Origin: Aporrectodea caliginosa
Lineage: Eukaryota; Annelida; Clitellata; Crassiclitellata; Lumbricidae
Length of the DNA: 64,000 nt
Direction of reading: 5' to 3'
NCBI GenBank assembly: GCA_020284085.1
Contig: JACEVL010000415.1
Location: 1,822,719-1,886,718 of the forward strand
Shown here: positions 49,417-60,019 of the stretch, piece after piece
Numbering within the stretch: position 1 is the stretch's first letter
Layout of the letters: each line of letters opens with the position of its first letter
The notes under the pieces: model-generated
Told to the model about the DNA's origin: nothing
Databases searched by the model: none
What the model saw: the letters and a program-made list of their open reading frames with translations, nothing else
Position numbers and translations under genes: made by a program

Positions 49417-49635
49417 AATGGAATCGTGCAATGTGATAGCCGAATGGATGGACTGCTGTAATGCAGAGTATGGTTCAAGCCTCCACACAGGTAATCACTG
49501 TGTAAGTACTTTGAGCAAATCAGTCATGCACAATTGCTCGGTGCCATGCATTTTCTGTCGTAGGTTGTGTTTGCACTTCTGAACTTTACAAAGAGGGCAA
49601 CATCAAATATACGATTGTATTGTAATTTCAGGCAA
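49417..49635 (+). mobile_element. SINE family A copy within the snoRNA duplication unit
   Basis: GATAGCCGAATGGATGGACTG (A-box region), GGTTCAAGCCT (B box), TTGAGCAAATCAGTCATGCA, CAATTGCTCGGTGCCATG and AGAGGGCAACATCAAATATA then TTGTATTG match SINE-A in order. A second, internally deleted copy lies at 49899-50045, so the SINE was duplicated together with the snoRNA. Confidence 0.65.
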
Positions 49636-49713
49636 ACTAAAATTGGACTTCTCATTAAAAATTTGTTACAGGTATTTAAGACATTATTGCTGTGTTGGAC
49701 AACAGTATCAAAA

Positions 49714-49796
49714 TGGCCAGTGATGATAAAAATTGGAATTACCATTTGATTTCAGAATGAAACCAAACCAATTGGCTGCTTTTATGCCTGAGGCTA
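49714..49796 (+). ncRNA. Box C/D snoRNA, family 1, copy 3
   Basis: C box 49720-49726, D box 49788-49791. The stem TGGCC / GGCTA has one G-U pair where copy 4 has A-U, so pairing is preserved. It lies in a tandem-duplicated unit that also contains a SINE-A copy. Confidence 0.8.
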
Positions 49797-49898
49797 TTTT
49801 AAGATTTCTTTCATTGTGTTAATTTGAAAGCAGAATTTTACATTTGATTTTACTTCTGTGTAATGAAAGGTTTTGTATTTGTCATCTGCTGTGTTTAG

Positions 49899-50045
49899 AA
49901 TGGAATCATGAATGCGACGTGGACATGGTATCCGAATGGATGTAATGCTGTAATGCAGAGAGTATGGTTAAGCCTCCACACAGGTGATCACTGTAAGACA
50001 TTATTGAGCAAATCAGTCATGCACAATATAAGATTGTATTGTAAT
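49899..50045 (+). mobile_element. SINE family A copy, duplicated, internal deletion
   Basis: ATCCGAATGGATGTAATGCTG, GGTTAAGCCTCCACACAGG and ATTGAGCAAATCAGTCATGC are retained. The piece from the CAATTGCTC block to AGAGGGCAAC is lost before AGATTGTATTGTAATTT. Confidence 0.6.
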
Positions 50046-50130
50046 TTCAGGCTACCTAAGATTGGACTTCTCATAAAATTTTTTACAGGTATTTAAGACA
50101 TTATTGCTGTGTTGGACAACAGTATCAAAA

Positions 50131-50212
50131 TAGCCAGTGATGATAAAAATTGGAATTACCATTTGATTTCAGAATGAAAACAAACCAATTGGCTGCTTTA
50201 TATCTGAGGCTA
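50131..50212 (+). ncRNA. Box C/D snoRNA, family 1, copy 4
   Basis: C box 50137-50143, D box CTGA 50204-50207, perfect 5-bp stem TAGCC / GGCTA. The guide-like TGGAATTACC is unchanged, and the D-box-proximal sequence has drifted (TTTATAT). Confidence 0.8.
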
Positions 50213-50710
50213 TTTTTAAAAAATGTTTATCTTGTTTTTTAAACCCTTTATAGCCCATGAAAAATGATCCGTTAAATGAAAATTAGCAATTTAAAAAATG
50301 CTCCTCATCAGAATAGTTTTTTTATAATTGGTTTAACACGCTAAACAATACTGAATTAAAAATGTTTTGCTACAATCTTAGTATATAATGGTGGAACACT
50401 GCTGTCAATTACTTAATTGTCCAAAATGAACCTATGTGTTTTTTGAAGATAGACAGCTTGTTTGTTTTCTAAAAATCTATGGTGAATTATGTGCTGCAAA
50501 TTCACCATTCAATGCATAATTTTGTAACATGTTGGGTAAATATATATGTGTAAAATCTTAATAATTCTAAGTTCTAATAATTATCTGCTATGTTTAAGGA
50601 ATTATTGTTTGTGACTAAGTTTATATGCTCGGAATATCATTCAATGCTTTACAAGTTAAAAAATCTTTTATTTTTAGAGCTTATAAATTAAGTATATAGT
50701 GATTCTATTA

Positions 50711-50778
50711 GCAGGTGATGTAAATACAGAAGCATATTGTAAAGCTGATGAATTTTTCTGTTAAAATGTCTGAACCGC
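50711..50778 (+). ncRNA. Box C/D snoRNA candidate, family 2, copy 1
   Basis: C-box-like GTGATGT (50715-50721), overlapping D'/C' CTGATGA (50745-50751), D box CTGA (50770-50773) and a short stem AGC-A-GG / CC-GCT. The 3' region AATGTCTGAACCGCTGATGT is shared exactly with 51379-51398. Confidence 0.45.
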
Positions 50779-51319
50779 TGATGTTAATAGGATTCACTAA
50801 TGTAACTCTAAATCTTGTAGAACTGTTGTGAGGTATACAACCTATGTTATGATTTTATGTATCAATTTTCAGTGAAGTAAAGCATGCAAAGTATATTTCC
50901 TCATTTTAGTCGAATTATTTTTAGTATTTACCAATAGAAACAAGTCTGCAGCAAAACAGCATAACGGCAACCACATGGCACATTTGTTGTGCAATAAATC
51001 TGCAGCAACAAAACTGATAGGAGTTTCAAATTTTGATATTCTGTTTTCCGTTTCAGAACTGTGGAGACTGCGTCATCTCTACTTCATCTGGATGTTGGGT
51101 CTTCACAAAAGGTGTTAAAGGTGTGTTTAATTTTAAACTAAGCAATGAAGATTCATACGATATATTGATATTTTAAGATAACAAGTACTATATAATGTGT
51201 AATGTATTCATAAACTTTTTCAATTGAGCACAAAATGGAATAATGTAAATGAAGTGAAAGTTTAATGTGAGAGGAATGTATATGGAAGTGATTAATTTGA
51301 TGACATTTTGGTTTGATCA

Positions 51320-51393
51320 ACAGGTGATGAGAAAACAGAGGCTGATCATATATTATGTCTGATGCATATTACTGCCTAATGTCTGAACCGCTG
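51320..51393 (+). ncRNA. Box C/D snoRNA candidate, family 2, copy 2
   Basis: C box GTGATGA (51324-51330), D' CTGA (51359-51362) overlapping C' TGATGCA, D box CTGA (51383-51386). The terminal stem is weak (CAGG / CC with a bulge, then TG). Probable guides upstream of D' (CATATATTATGT) and D differ from copy 1, so targets may have diverged. Confidence 0.5.
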
Positions 51394-52564
51394 ATGTTGA
51401 CAACTAAAATGTCATTCAAACAGTTTAGGGAGACCATTCGTTGTTGCTTATGCTACGTGAGATGTTGAGCGTAAACTTCTGTACATTTTCACTGCTCTGG
51501 GGTGTATGTATCTAACGTTAACACGGCATCTTAGAAAATCTTCACAGCATCTTTAAACGTCTTCACAGGTTTACTATAGAAGCAGGAATGGAAACATTTA
51601 AGACAGCTTTTATGTAAGAATGCTCAGATTGTTACGCGTTGGTGTTTTACTGACATCGGTGCAATTGTTGCATCGTGTGCTGCCTTGTTGATATGAACTT
51701 AGAGCTAAATTGTATAATTATGGATTGGTTTTCATTGCAGTAATGGAAAAACACTGGAAAAGGAATTGTCTGCTGCTCTGTTGAAGAAGAGAAGAGGACA
51801 GTTTTGTTCCAGTGTTTGTTGAGGGACTTTGCTGAATCGTGACCAAAGATTCCTAGGATTCGTGATACAAAAGTCCAGAGCCTCATATGTTATGCCGACG
51901 AGGCCTAACTGCAGCAGTTCTGACTATTCGTTAATGTACTGAGTAATGCTGAACAGATGATTGAACATTTGTATTTAATGGTTCTAAAGAGGTTATAATT
52001 TTAAATTGGAGTTTGTTGCATAATGTTTTTTTAGCTTCTGTCAAATATATGTGGAACAATGTTGTAATTTGGCTGCTACATAACAATGAAGGAATTAAAT
52101 ATATATTATTCCAGGATCAGCTGTATTCTTCCATCTTGATTTGTCAACAATTAAGAAAGAAGTCGTAATATTCTAGTACTAATACGTTTATGGTAAAATG
52201 GTGTTTACTATAGTATTCATACATTTAAACAAGGTAGAGAATGGCATACTTTATGCTGGAGAATATCAGCCAAGTGCAGCATGCACCACAGTGTGGTGGC
52301 TGAAAACCTCCCTTTGTCACATTAAAAAATTTACCCAAATCAATGTTCATTCGAGTTTCTTGGGCCGATGCATCACTGGGTAAAAATGTTCCTGAAATTT
52401 TCTTTAGGAAAGCGAGTTTTTTTCTTCATGATTTGTCCGTGTCTCCAGAATTTTACGATTTTTCTGCTTCTAAAGATTTGTTGGTCATGTTACTGCTAGA
52501 ATGTTCCACTTCATGTTTTTGGCGTCTATCCTGCCTCTGATTCTTTGTTGCTTGATTTCCTCTG

Positions 52565-55500
52565 CTATGTGTTTTGCACACTTGTTTGAGATTCATTTGC
52601 TTCCTTTATTGGCTGCTCAGGCATTTTGAAGCTGTGTAAAGACACTAAGCTTGCGTTTTGGTGCACTGTGCTAACTGCTTTTGGGATTTTGGGCTGCAGC
52701 CCCTTGTCCTGCTGGGTGTTATTATTGTTGCTTTCTGCAGTTAAATGAAGCTCACTGACTTTTGTTTGACCATCTTGAACCTGTTTTCCACTGTCCTTGT
52801 TTGCTGTAGTAGATTCGGAATTTTGGGTTTCAGTTGGTAAATGTTTATTAGAATTGGTAATACTCTTGGAGGTAGAATGTATGCTGGCTTTATCTTTGAG
52901 CTTTGTGCTCATGGTGGTAGAATGTATGCTCGTATTATCCAGCTTCTCCTTTGATGGAGCTTCTGCCTGCTTTGTGGTTCCCATGCTTGTGGAGGTAGAA
53001 TGTATGCTTGCTTTATCCAGCTTCGTGCTCTCCTTTGATGGAACTTCTAGCCGCTTTGTCCCTCCCGTGGAAGTAGAATGTATGCTAGCTTTACTGAGCT
53101 TTGTGCCTCCCGTGCTCATGGTGGTAGAATGTACGCTCGCTTTATCCAGCTTTGTGTTGTCCTTTGATGGAGTTTCTGCCTGCTTTGTGCCTTCTGTGCT
53201 TGCGGTGGTAGAATGAATGCTAGCCTTATTGAACTTTGTGCTTCCCGTGCTCATGGTGGTAGAATGTATGCTTGCATTATCCAGCTTTGCGCTGTCCTTT
53301 GATGGAGCTTCTGAACTGGACCTTTTGCTGAATGCATTTTCCAGAGGATTGTCCACACGTATCATTTCTGTTCTCTGCCCGGTTTCTGTTTTCTGGGGGC
53401 TGCTGGGGTCTTTATGCATTTTAACTCGTTCAATGCTAGGAGCAGGAACACTTGAGATGCCACTTTCTGGGTGCGTTTGAGACGGCTTGGTAAGGCTTCT
53501 TGTACTCGCTGATGAGGGATGGTTTTTAGACAGCATTACGTTGGATGGGTCTGGTGTTATCTGCATTTGTGGTATTTGTGGGAAAATGTTGGTATATTCA
53601 ACATACCGAGGACTTTGTTTTTGGTCATTCGTTGTCTGTGTGTCGTTCAAAGGCGTAACACCAGAGGTTATAATAGCCTTCTGTGTGCCTGATTTCGTTA
53701 CTGAGTGACTAGACGGGTTTTTTGTAAAACTGGGAGAGGAGACACTATCAGGCTGTAACTTTTCTGTGTTGTCTGCTTTTGCAATTGTAGTTGCTTCGAC
53801 ATTGTGGGAACTCGATGTTGCAGGAGGGCGGTCTGATGATTTTGTAAAACTGGCCGATGCAGCGTCTTTGGCTGGTGGAGAGGTTTCTCCTTTAGAGGAA
53901 GCTAACGCTTGCCCAGATGATTTTGCAAAGCTGGCTGATGCACTTCCGATCTCGTTATTGAGTACGATATCTTTGTTGGATGTGCTGACATCGCCTTTCT
54001 GAGTACTTAACTTTGCTGCCGAATTGCTTGCTACGTTTACCAAACTGTTTGATCCAGTTGCCTGTGGAGTGATGACCGTGACTTTCGTGCTTGATGAGCC
54101 AGCATCACCTTTCTTTGGCTCTTCTTTTGCGGTTGATTGACCTCCGGGTTTGACGTCTTTGCTCGGTGCTTCGCCTTTCGTTGGATCGAAGTTTGCAGTA
54201 GAATGACTTGATGCTTTTACAAAACTCGCAACGGAGTAAATGTAGGGCGTCTGTTTATCTGGTGTTGCTTCTGTGGTAGGCTTTACAGAATCGACCTTTG
54301 GTGGGCTTGAGCCTGTAGATATGTGACTTGATGATTTGAGAAAACTTACAGAAGAGTAAGGATTTGGGGTTAGGCCATCGGATACCGTTTCTGCGGTCGG
54401 TTTTGTAGCAGGGATGTTACCTTTCTGGGGGCTCGATTTTGTTGTAGTTGAGTGACTTGATGATTTCGGGAAGCCGACGGAAGAGACAGAATTGGGGGGT
54501 GTGGTTTCGGTGGCTGGTTTTTTAGTATCGCTCTTCTGGGGGCTTGATCTTGCAGTTGAGTGACTTGATGATTTAGGAAAGCTCGAAGCAGATGCATTTT
54601 GGGGTAACGTTTCAGCATTTTCTTTTTTAGGCGTTGAGGTATCACCATTCTCGACACTCAGCTGTGCAGTTGCATAACTTGGTGACTTAATGAAACTTGC
54701 AGAGAGTACTTCATTTGACAAAACCTGTTCATTTGTGGGCTGATTGGATGTTGTTGAGGTCTTTTTGGTAGGTGCATGAATTGGTAATAGGCTAGACCCA
54801 CTAGTAACTGCATTAAACGCTGAAAGTTGAGGGGAAATATTATCAACCTTTTGGGGATCAGTGCTTCCTTGAGTGGCTTTTAGCTTTCCAGTAGGTTGTG
54901 CAGAGCTGTTCGGCAACTGCACACATGCTTTTGTCTCGTCATTGGTTTGAATATAACAGATACTTGTCTGGATTTTTTCTGTTGACTTCATCGTAGTTGT
55001 TTGGTTTGGAGCCCATGAGTTCTGTGATACTGACGATATACTTTGTGTGCAGAAGACATTGACGTAACTCGGTGTGGTCATACTTTCGTGGGAAAGTGGA
55101 AGATTTACTTTCGCGAAGTCTGAATGTATTGTGTCTGGCACGGCAGAATAAGAGTCGACGTTGGCAACGTTACTCTCGTCATTTGTCGTTTGTGACTTGG
55201 GTGTATCCGTTCCAGCAAGTCGCATTTTGGTCATATCAGACTCGCTTGAAGCGAGGTGGGTGGGGGCAGGCTTTGCGAGTTTTCTCAATGGCACAGGTAC
55301 GCTGCCACGTCTCGGGTCTGCGCTTCTCGGGGGCATAACAGACTTGGCTTTCCATTTTGCTTTCTCGACTCCCTCCCTGTTGCTTGTGTCTGTTGCTCCA
55401 TCTTGTTTCATGCTCGATACACTGGGAGTCTTGCCTTCAACAGACTTGAAATTAATTTGGGTTGCTTCACGAGCTGTGGTGGATTCGCCCCCTGTTGTTG

Positions 55501-56907
55501 ACACGAGCAGCACCCGAGTGTCTTTCCTTTTCGCTGTTTCATTCACATGATACTCGAATTTAATATGTGTTTCGTTTTCTGGTGCACTTGTAAGGCTGGC
55601 TGGCATTAGTTGGAGATGTTTTCCTGTAGATGCTTTGGTCTGCTTTCCTGGAGGCGAACTGTCTGCGCTGCTTTGCATCGATGAGCTTGAAGCATCGGTC
55701 TCCACAGCGAGTTTCTTCGGTTTTCTTGGTGATACTTTCTTAGCTTGTGTTGTGTTTGTCATCATTATGATATTTTGCGAACTTGCTGTCTGGCTTTCGA
55801 GTAGTGTAGTAACAGTTTTATTTTGCGAATTTGCTGTTTGGGTTTCGAGTAGTGTAGTAACAGTTTGTTGCTGGCGTTTCTTTGATCTTTGCATGCTTTT
55901 ACTCAGGTCGTTTTGGCTGTTCACATCAGTGGAAGTTGAGTCTGGATTGGCAGTAACTTGCCGTGGCTGTGCCTCGCTCCGCATTTCAAGCATGTACTGG
56001 AGCCATTGATTTAACTTGGCAATATCATCTAAGATATTCGTGTGCTCGTTGTGACCTCTGGTTTCTAATAAAAGTTGTTCTGTTGCTTGCTTGTTAGTAG
56101 CAGCATTATTTTGCATTAAGCGATTGGTTGTTTCCCCTCTGCGCATGCTGGCTAGTGCTGCCTGAATATGCTCCATTGTGTCTTTCAATGTATCGAATTG
56201 GTTTCCCAACGTTCCCTGTAAGTTCTGGTTCACGTCGTCGACTTGCCGCTCGCACCGAGTTGTTTTCTCGACCGGATTTTCACGGATTTCTGGTGCACCA
56301 CCGTCTCTTAATTTATTGTTATTGGATTCTACCCAAGTGCAGATAAGCATCATCTTGTCGAGAGCTCTTTTCAAGCTGGAATGCTTTTCAGCCAAGTCTC
56401 TCGCCTGTGTCGTATTGCGAGTTTTTGTGGTGTTCTGCGTTGTGTTTCCAGCAGTCTCTTCTAGCGCTATGATCTGCTCGTTCATGTCTCCGATTTCCTT
56501 GATCACTTGCCGGAGGGCTTCGTGTTGTGCCAGATGGCTTCCAAGCACGACCTCGTCTGTCCAGGCGTCCTTTTCTTTCGCGAGACTGTTTCCATTGGAA
56601 ATAGGTTTCCTCGACACAGTAACGGGTCTTCGCTTGGGTTTGGTGTCCGTGGAGGCACTGTCTTCGTCGGTGTCGTTTTGTGGCTTCGGTGATGGCGAAC
56701 TTTGCAAATTTCGAGTAGCATTTTTTAATCGTTTTGGTATCGCAGAGCAACGTGGTGCTGCAGGGCAAGGTGGTACTCCAGAGAAAGGTGGCGATGCAGA
56801 GAAAGGTGGTGCTGCACAGCAAGGTTGTTTATCGTTTGTTTCCGTTTTGTCTGTTTCGCTTTTTATGACGTTTGATTTCTGTATTTTTTTGATTGATCTC
56901 TGCTTGC
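52565..56907 (-). CDS. RIIa-domain protein, exon 2: disordered Ser/Thr-rich tail
   Basis: The acceptor TGTGTTTGACAG (AG complementary to 56908-56909) opens a 4343-nt exon. Its first two bases complete a Gly codon started in exon 1, and the frame then reads KQRSIKKIQKSN to a TAG stop. Joined length is 1510 residues. In order: a Cys/Pro-rich short repeat (about 90-122), a region with helical heptad-like segments (about 179-374, e.g. LAQHEALRQVIKEIGDMNEQ and HSSLKRALDKMMLICTWVES), and a long Ser/Thr/Lys-rich stretch. About ten ~40-residue repeats around FxKSSSHST..SSPxKGD follow (about 813-1133). Near the C terminus there are repeats around TKLDKASIHSTTMSTGGTK (about 1265-1415). No membrane segment. 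Known CABYR-type proteins also place a disordered tail after RIIa, but the human form is about a third of this length. An ATG seen four codons upstream lies in the intron and is not the start. Confidence 0.85.
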
Positions 56908-57389
56908 CTGTCAAACACACATTGAAAGAAGCTCTATATAATTTTACTAGGGCTACACCACTGAAACAGATACTTTGGAACTTCCTGATTAGTTATGTTC
57001 ATTGACCGTTTTCTACAATAGGCTGGATTTTGAATTGGCTTTCTTTAAGAGAGTATGATTCAAAGAGTTTATGAATAAGTTTCTGTCTGCAATAAGGAGT
57101 GCTTTAAATAACATGTATGGTTTACAATTAAGATTTAGTCACTAAACAATTTAAGGGTTTGGTTCTAAAATTTGGTATATTCAGATATCTGCTTGACACA
57201 AGGTGCGTTGCCCCACATGCAATCAAAGGTAGTCTTACCCTTGCAAATTTCTGTGCTGCTGAAAAGTAGGCAGGGCTACAAGTATAGACCCTTTTCCGCT
57301 TACCCCTTGTAGAGTCGCATCAAATGTTTTGACACGGCAGGGTAGCTTGTGATAAACGAATGCTTTTGACACCTTTGAAGAGTACTTAC

Positions 57390-57579
57390 CGCTTTCCAGC
57401 TGCATATCCCACAAAGTGCGGCGATCGACTAGCGCTTCGAGGTACTCGGTGATGTGGTCCGTGAGGTCCAGAGGTTGACTGGTGATAACCGATCGAACGA
57501 CATCGTTGAGCAGGTCCTCGAAGCCAGACGGAAGACTGGAACGATGGTAGAGTTGGTCCGAGACCTTGCACGCCGCCAT
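57390..57579 (-). CDS. RIIa-domain protein, exon 1 (CABYR/SPA17/ropporin-type docking domain)
   Basis: Starts MAACKVSDQLYHRSSLPSGF with CAGCATGGCG context. Residues about 14-56 form an RIIa dimerisation/docking domain: a LPSGFEDLL motif (family pattern I/LPxGxxxLL), then VVRSVITSQPLDLTDHITEY and LEALVDRR. The exon ends AGCG|GTAAGTAC, a strong donor, in phase 1. The 482-bp intron to 56908 restores the same frame. RIIa domains bind amphipathic helices of A-kinase anchoring proteins or radial-spoke/fibrous-sheath partners, and CABYR, SPA17 and ropporin act in the sperm flagellum, so a flagellar or ciliary role is the natural inference. An acceptor-like TTGTTATCCTCAG directly precedes the CATG, so a 5' UTR exon probably lies upstream. 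The symbol is left blank because the tail is not recognisable. Confidence 0.8.
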
Positions 57580-57639
57580 GCTGAGGATAACAAATGAGAG
57601 ATTTATAAAAGCATTTGTGAGGTTTAAAAGCGTTATATT

Positions 57640-57970
57640 AAGTGTCCTGACACATAAATACGTAAATACATGTATAGAAAAATCGTGAGATACAACGACG
57701 GAAGACACAGACTGGGGAAACTTGCTATGCGACGAGTGCCTTCTCTGCGTACTCCTTGTGCCTCGACGGCTAGCCAGCCGGACGCGTCATCTTTCACCAG
57801 TGAAGGACTGCTAGGCGGCGTCATCGTGTGTGTGAACGTTGTCATTTGTGGCCGCTCTACTCTGTCGACGCAACTTGGTCCAGAGACTTTGAACACTCAT
57901 GCCATCTTCAGCTGTCGGCAGGAATCGGTTGGTTCCTCGTGTGTGCGTGGGCCCGCCACTGGTGACTAAG
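57640..57970 (-). promoter_or_regulatory. GC-rich block upstream of the RIIa gene: possible 5' exon/promoter
   Basis: Locally GC-rich, with open frames on both strands (57633-57896 minus, 57670-57969 plus) and an acceptor-like site just downstream at 57580-57582. I cannot place a transcription start or donor. 57985-58110 is a SINE-type 3' end, and 58110-58700 holds no gene I can see. Confidence 0.3.
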
Positions 57971-58703
57971 CTTACTATATATGCATTGTTTTTCTAACTG
58001 ATATGATATAGGCTATTCGTTCGTAATGACATTTAGCATCATACAGACTAGCGCGAAGAGCGCCTCTGAATAGATATCTTTCGAGGGCACAGTGTCCAAT
58101 TACATTACCCCAGCATCCACGTTTGTTGTGCCACACTGATCATATAACCAGCGAGGGACAGATTTGGACCCTCGTGTCACTATCTGGATTGTTTGACACG
58201 TGTACCAATAGAGACAGAGACAGGCAGACTGGCAGACAGACAGAGAGCTAATTAAAGAGGAAACCACGTTTGCTCATTCTTACTTCTTACCAGACTGGTT
58301 TGGTCCTTTAGGCCTACGTCAAAAAGAAACCGAAGAAATTCTAAAGAACAAATCTAGCAACTAATCAAAGCTTGGCAAAGTCTCCTGAGAAAATGTTAAG
58401 ATAAGAATCACATGGAAAATGCAAGAGATCTAAGGGGTGAGAATCTTTACGACGTGATGTAATATACGGTAATCTGTCCATAGGCGCAGAGGGCGGAGAT
58501 TATTTGCCCCTACCCCCCCCCCCACCCGCTCAATTCGGGCGCTCGTGTTTTCAGGAAAAAGAACTCAGAGGAGCTGACACACTCATACGTTCGACGCCAA
58601 TTATTTTGGATTTGTTTTTATTTGGGCAGAAGTAAATCCTTGCAGCTTCTTGCCCTCCCTACCGCTGAAATGTACCCCACGCCTATGAATGAATCTGTGT
58701 TAG

Positions 58704-59131
58704 GGCTATAGGATCATTCACTGGATCACGTGACAATGTTTACGTAAGTCAAAACATATTTCAAAATGCCGTCGATTTGTGTGAAAGATTGTACGAACAG
58801 ACATAGACACGATGAAGAAATTAAATTTTATAAGTTTCCTCTTGAACGAAAGCGAGAGGAGAAGCAGAGTAAATGGGTTACAGCAGTAAATCGCAAGCAA
58901 TGGCGACCGAATGAAGGCGCCATGCAGGTCGCCATTGCTTGCGATTTACTGCTGTAACCCATTTACTCTGCTTCTCCTCTCGCTTTCGTCCAAGAGGAAA
59001 CTGATAAAATTTAATTTCTTCATCGTTTCTATGTCTGTTCGTACAACCTTTCACACAAGTCGACGGCATTTTGAGATATGTTTTGACTTACATAAACATT
59101 GTCACGTGATCCAGTGAATGCTCCTATAGCC
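58704..59131. mobile_element. Palindrome with 205-bp arms, each encoding a THAP-domain start
   Basis: Arms 58704-58908 and 58927-59131 are about 96% identical inverted copies around an 18-bp spacer. The left arm (plus) from 58766 and the right arm (minus) from 59069 each start MPSxCVKxCTNRHRxDEEIK, continue FYxFPLxRKREEKQSKWVTA and reach VNRKQWRP before the palindrome centre truncates them. This is the first half of a THAP C2CH zinc finger: the first two Cys, F..FP and the Trp are present, while the distal Cys and His are lost. THAP fingers occur in host transcription factors and in P-element transposases, so this may be a foldback derivative of a P-type element. All five arm differences that fall in the frame change the amino acid. 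Confidence 0.75.
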
Positions 59132-59334
59132 TACATAAACATCAGCGTCAAAGTCGCAGAAAACCGGATGCCAAGTGGGAAACTACGTCGGGTCAAAGTG
59201 CGACGACATTGGCGGCAGATACTAGTTAGTTATTCGGCCCTGTGTTAATTAAAGCATGCATAGACAAAGCCTCTTTCGCACCCTTTATTTTGAAAGGATA
59301 TTTTACATAGGCCTACATGCATATGGTAGGCCAT

Positions 59335-59593
59335 CAGTAGCGGCGCCAGGATTTCAGGTTTGGGAGGGGCTGAAACCCCAATTCCTTCCCTTTCTCCTCA
59401 CCTCTCCGGCATTGGCAGTGATTTCCCACTTTTGTTTGTATCGTATTGTATTTGGCTATTTATAAAGCGCTTCTCACAGCAAAAAGCCTTTCAGAAGCGC
59501 TCCCAGTGCGAGCAACCCGAGGGAAAAGGAAGGGGCTGAGCCGCCGATAGGGGGGCTCCAGCCCACTCTCGCCACATGCTGGCGCCGCCACTG
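59335..59593. mobile_element. hAT-like MITE, 259 bp, 8-bp target duplication
   Basis: Left CAGTAGCGGCGCCAGGATTT; the right end reversed reads CAGTGGCGGCGCCAGCATGT. The flanking TAGGCCAT (59327-59334 and 59594-59601) is perfect. The interior contains a LINE-type 3' tail (TATCGTATTGTATTTGGC then ATTTATAAAGCGCTTCTC) at 59436-59520, so it captured or was hit by a retroposon. Confidence 0.9.
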
Positions 59594-60019
59594 TAGGCCA
59601 TGTCTACTGGAAGCCGGAATGGGGCGTTAGGCTACCGCAGAATATCGCGCGACCGTTTGACCGAGTAGTAGTGACCAGAGGAGAAAGATCTGAAAGCACA
59701 ACGTTTGGACCTCGGCGTCGCAGTGCTGGGTATACGATATGTCCACAGTCCACACCTCAAGAAGTCTCTGTAAAAGGAGTAGGCCGAACAAATTACATCA
59801 AAAACCCGATATACCGACAGACAAACTGTTCTCTTAGCCGCGACCTGAGACTGAATATAGGGGAGCATCTGAGTAGGCTTATCGGAGAGGCCGTATACAG
59901 GGCCTATCCAAATGCTCTGAGTGATGAATAGAAGAGAAGAGCAGTCCCTTAAGGAAGCCCTGATCGAGGCAGCTATGAGTATGAAGTGTTAGCAACTTCA
60001 TTTTCTTAGCCTCGTCATA

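Larger units (their letters stand above)
47608..52110 (+). ncRNA. Candidate snoRNA host transcript with a 5'TOP-like start
   Basis: CACTTCCTCTTCCGTTCTTTCC at 47606-47627 resembles the C-plus-pyrimidine start of 5'TOP transcripts, the class that includes many vertebrate snoRNA host genes. A donor-like GAGG|GTATGC follows at 47691/47692. Acceptor-like TGTTCTGTAG|GAATG (exon from 48103), TTTTCCGTTTCAG|AACTG (exon 51057-51111) and TTTTCATTGCAG|TAATG (exon from 51741) are consistent with a spliced plus-strand RNA. No long frame connects these exons, so the host is probably non-coding. Six box C/D snoRNA candidates lie in the presumed introns. Exon boundaries and the 3' end are inferred by eye; it ends close to the convergent RIIa gene. 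Confidence 0.45.

Noticed and set aside
49417..49490. Host exon bounded by TTTAG and GTAATC, with a duplicate at 49899-49983
   Set aside because: The sequence matches the tRNA-like head of SINE family A, lengths differ (74 and 85 nt), and no frame is kept. Exonisation remains possible but is unsupported.
56908..56920. Start codon MCLT for the large RIIa-gene exon
   Set aside because: The ATG lies inside an acceptor polypyrimidine/AG context. The upstream RIIa exon splices in the same phase to the following Gly codon.
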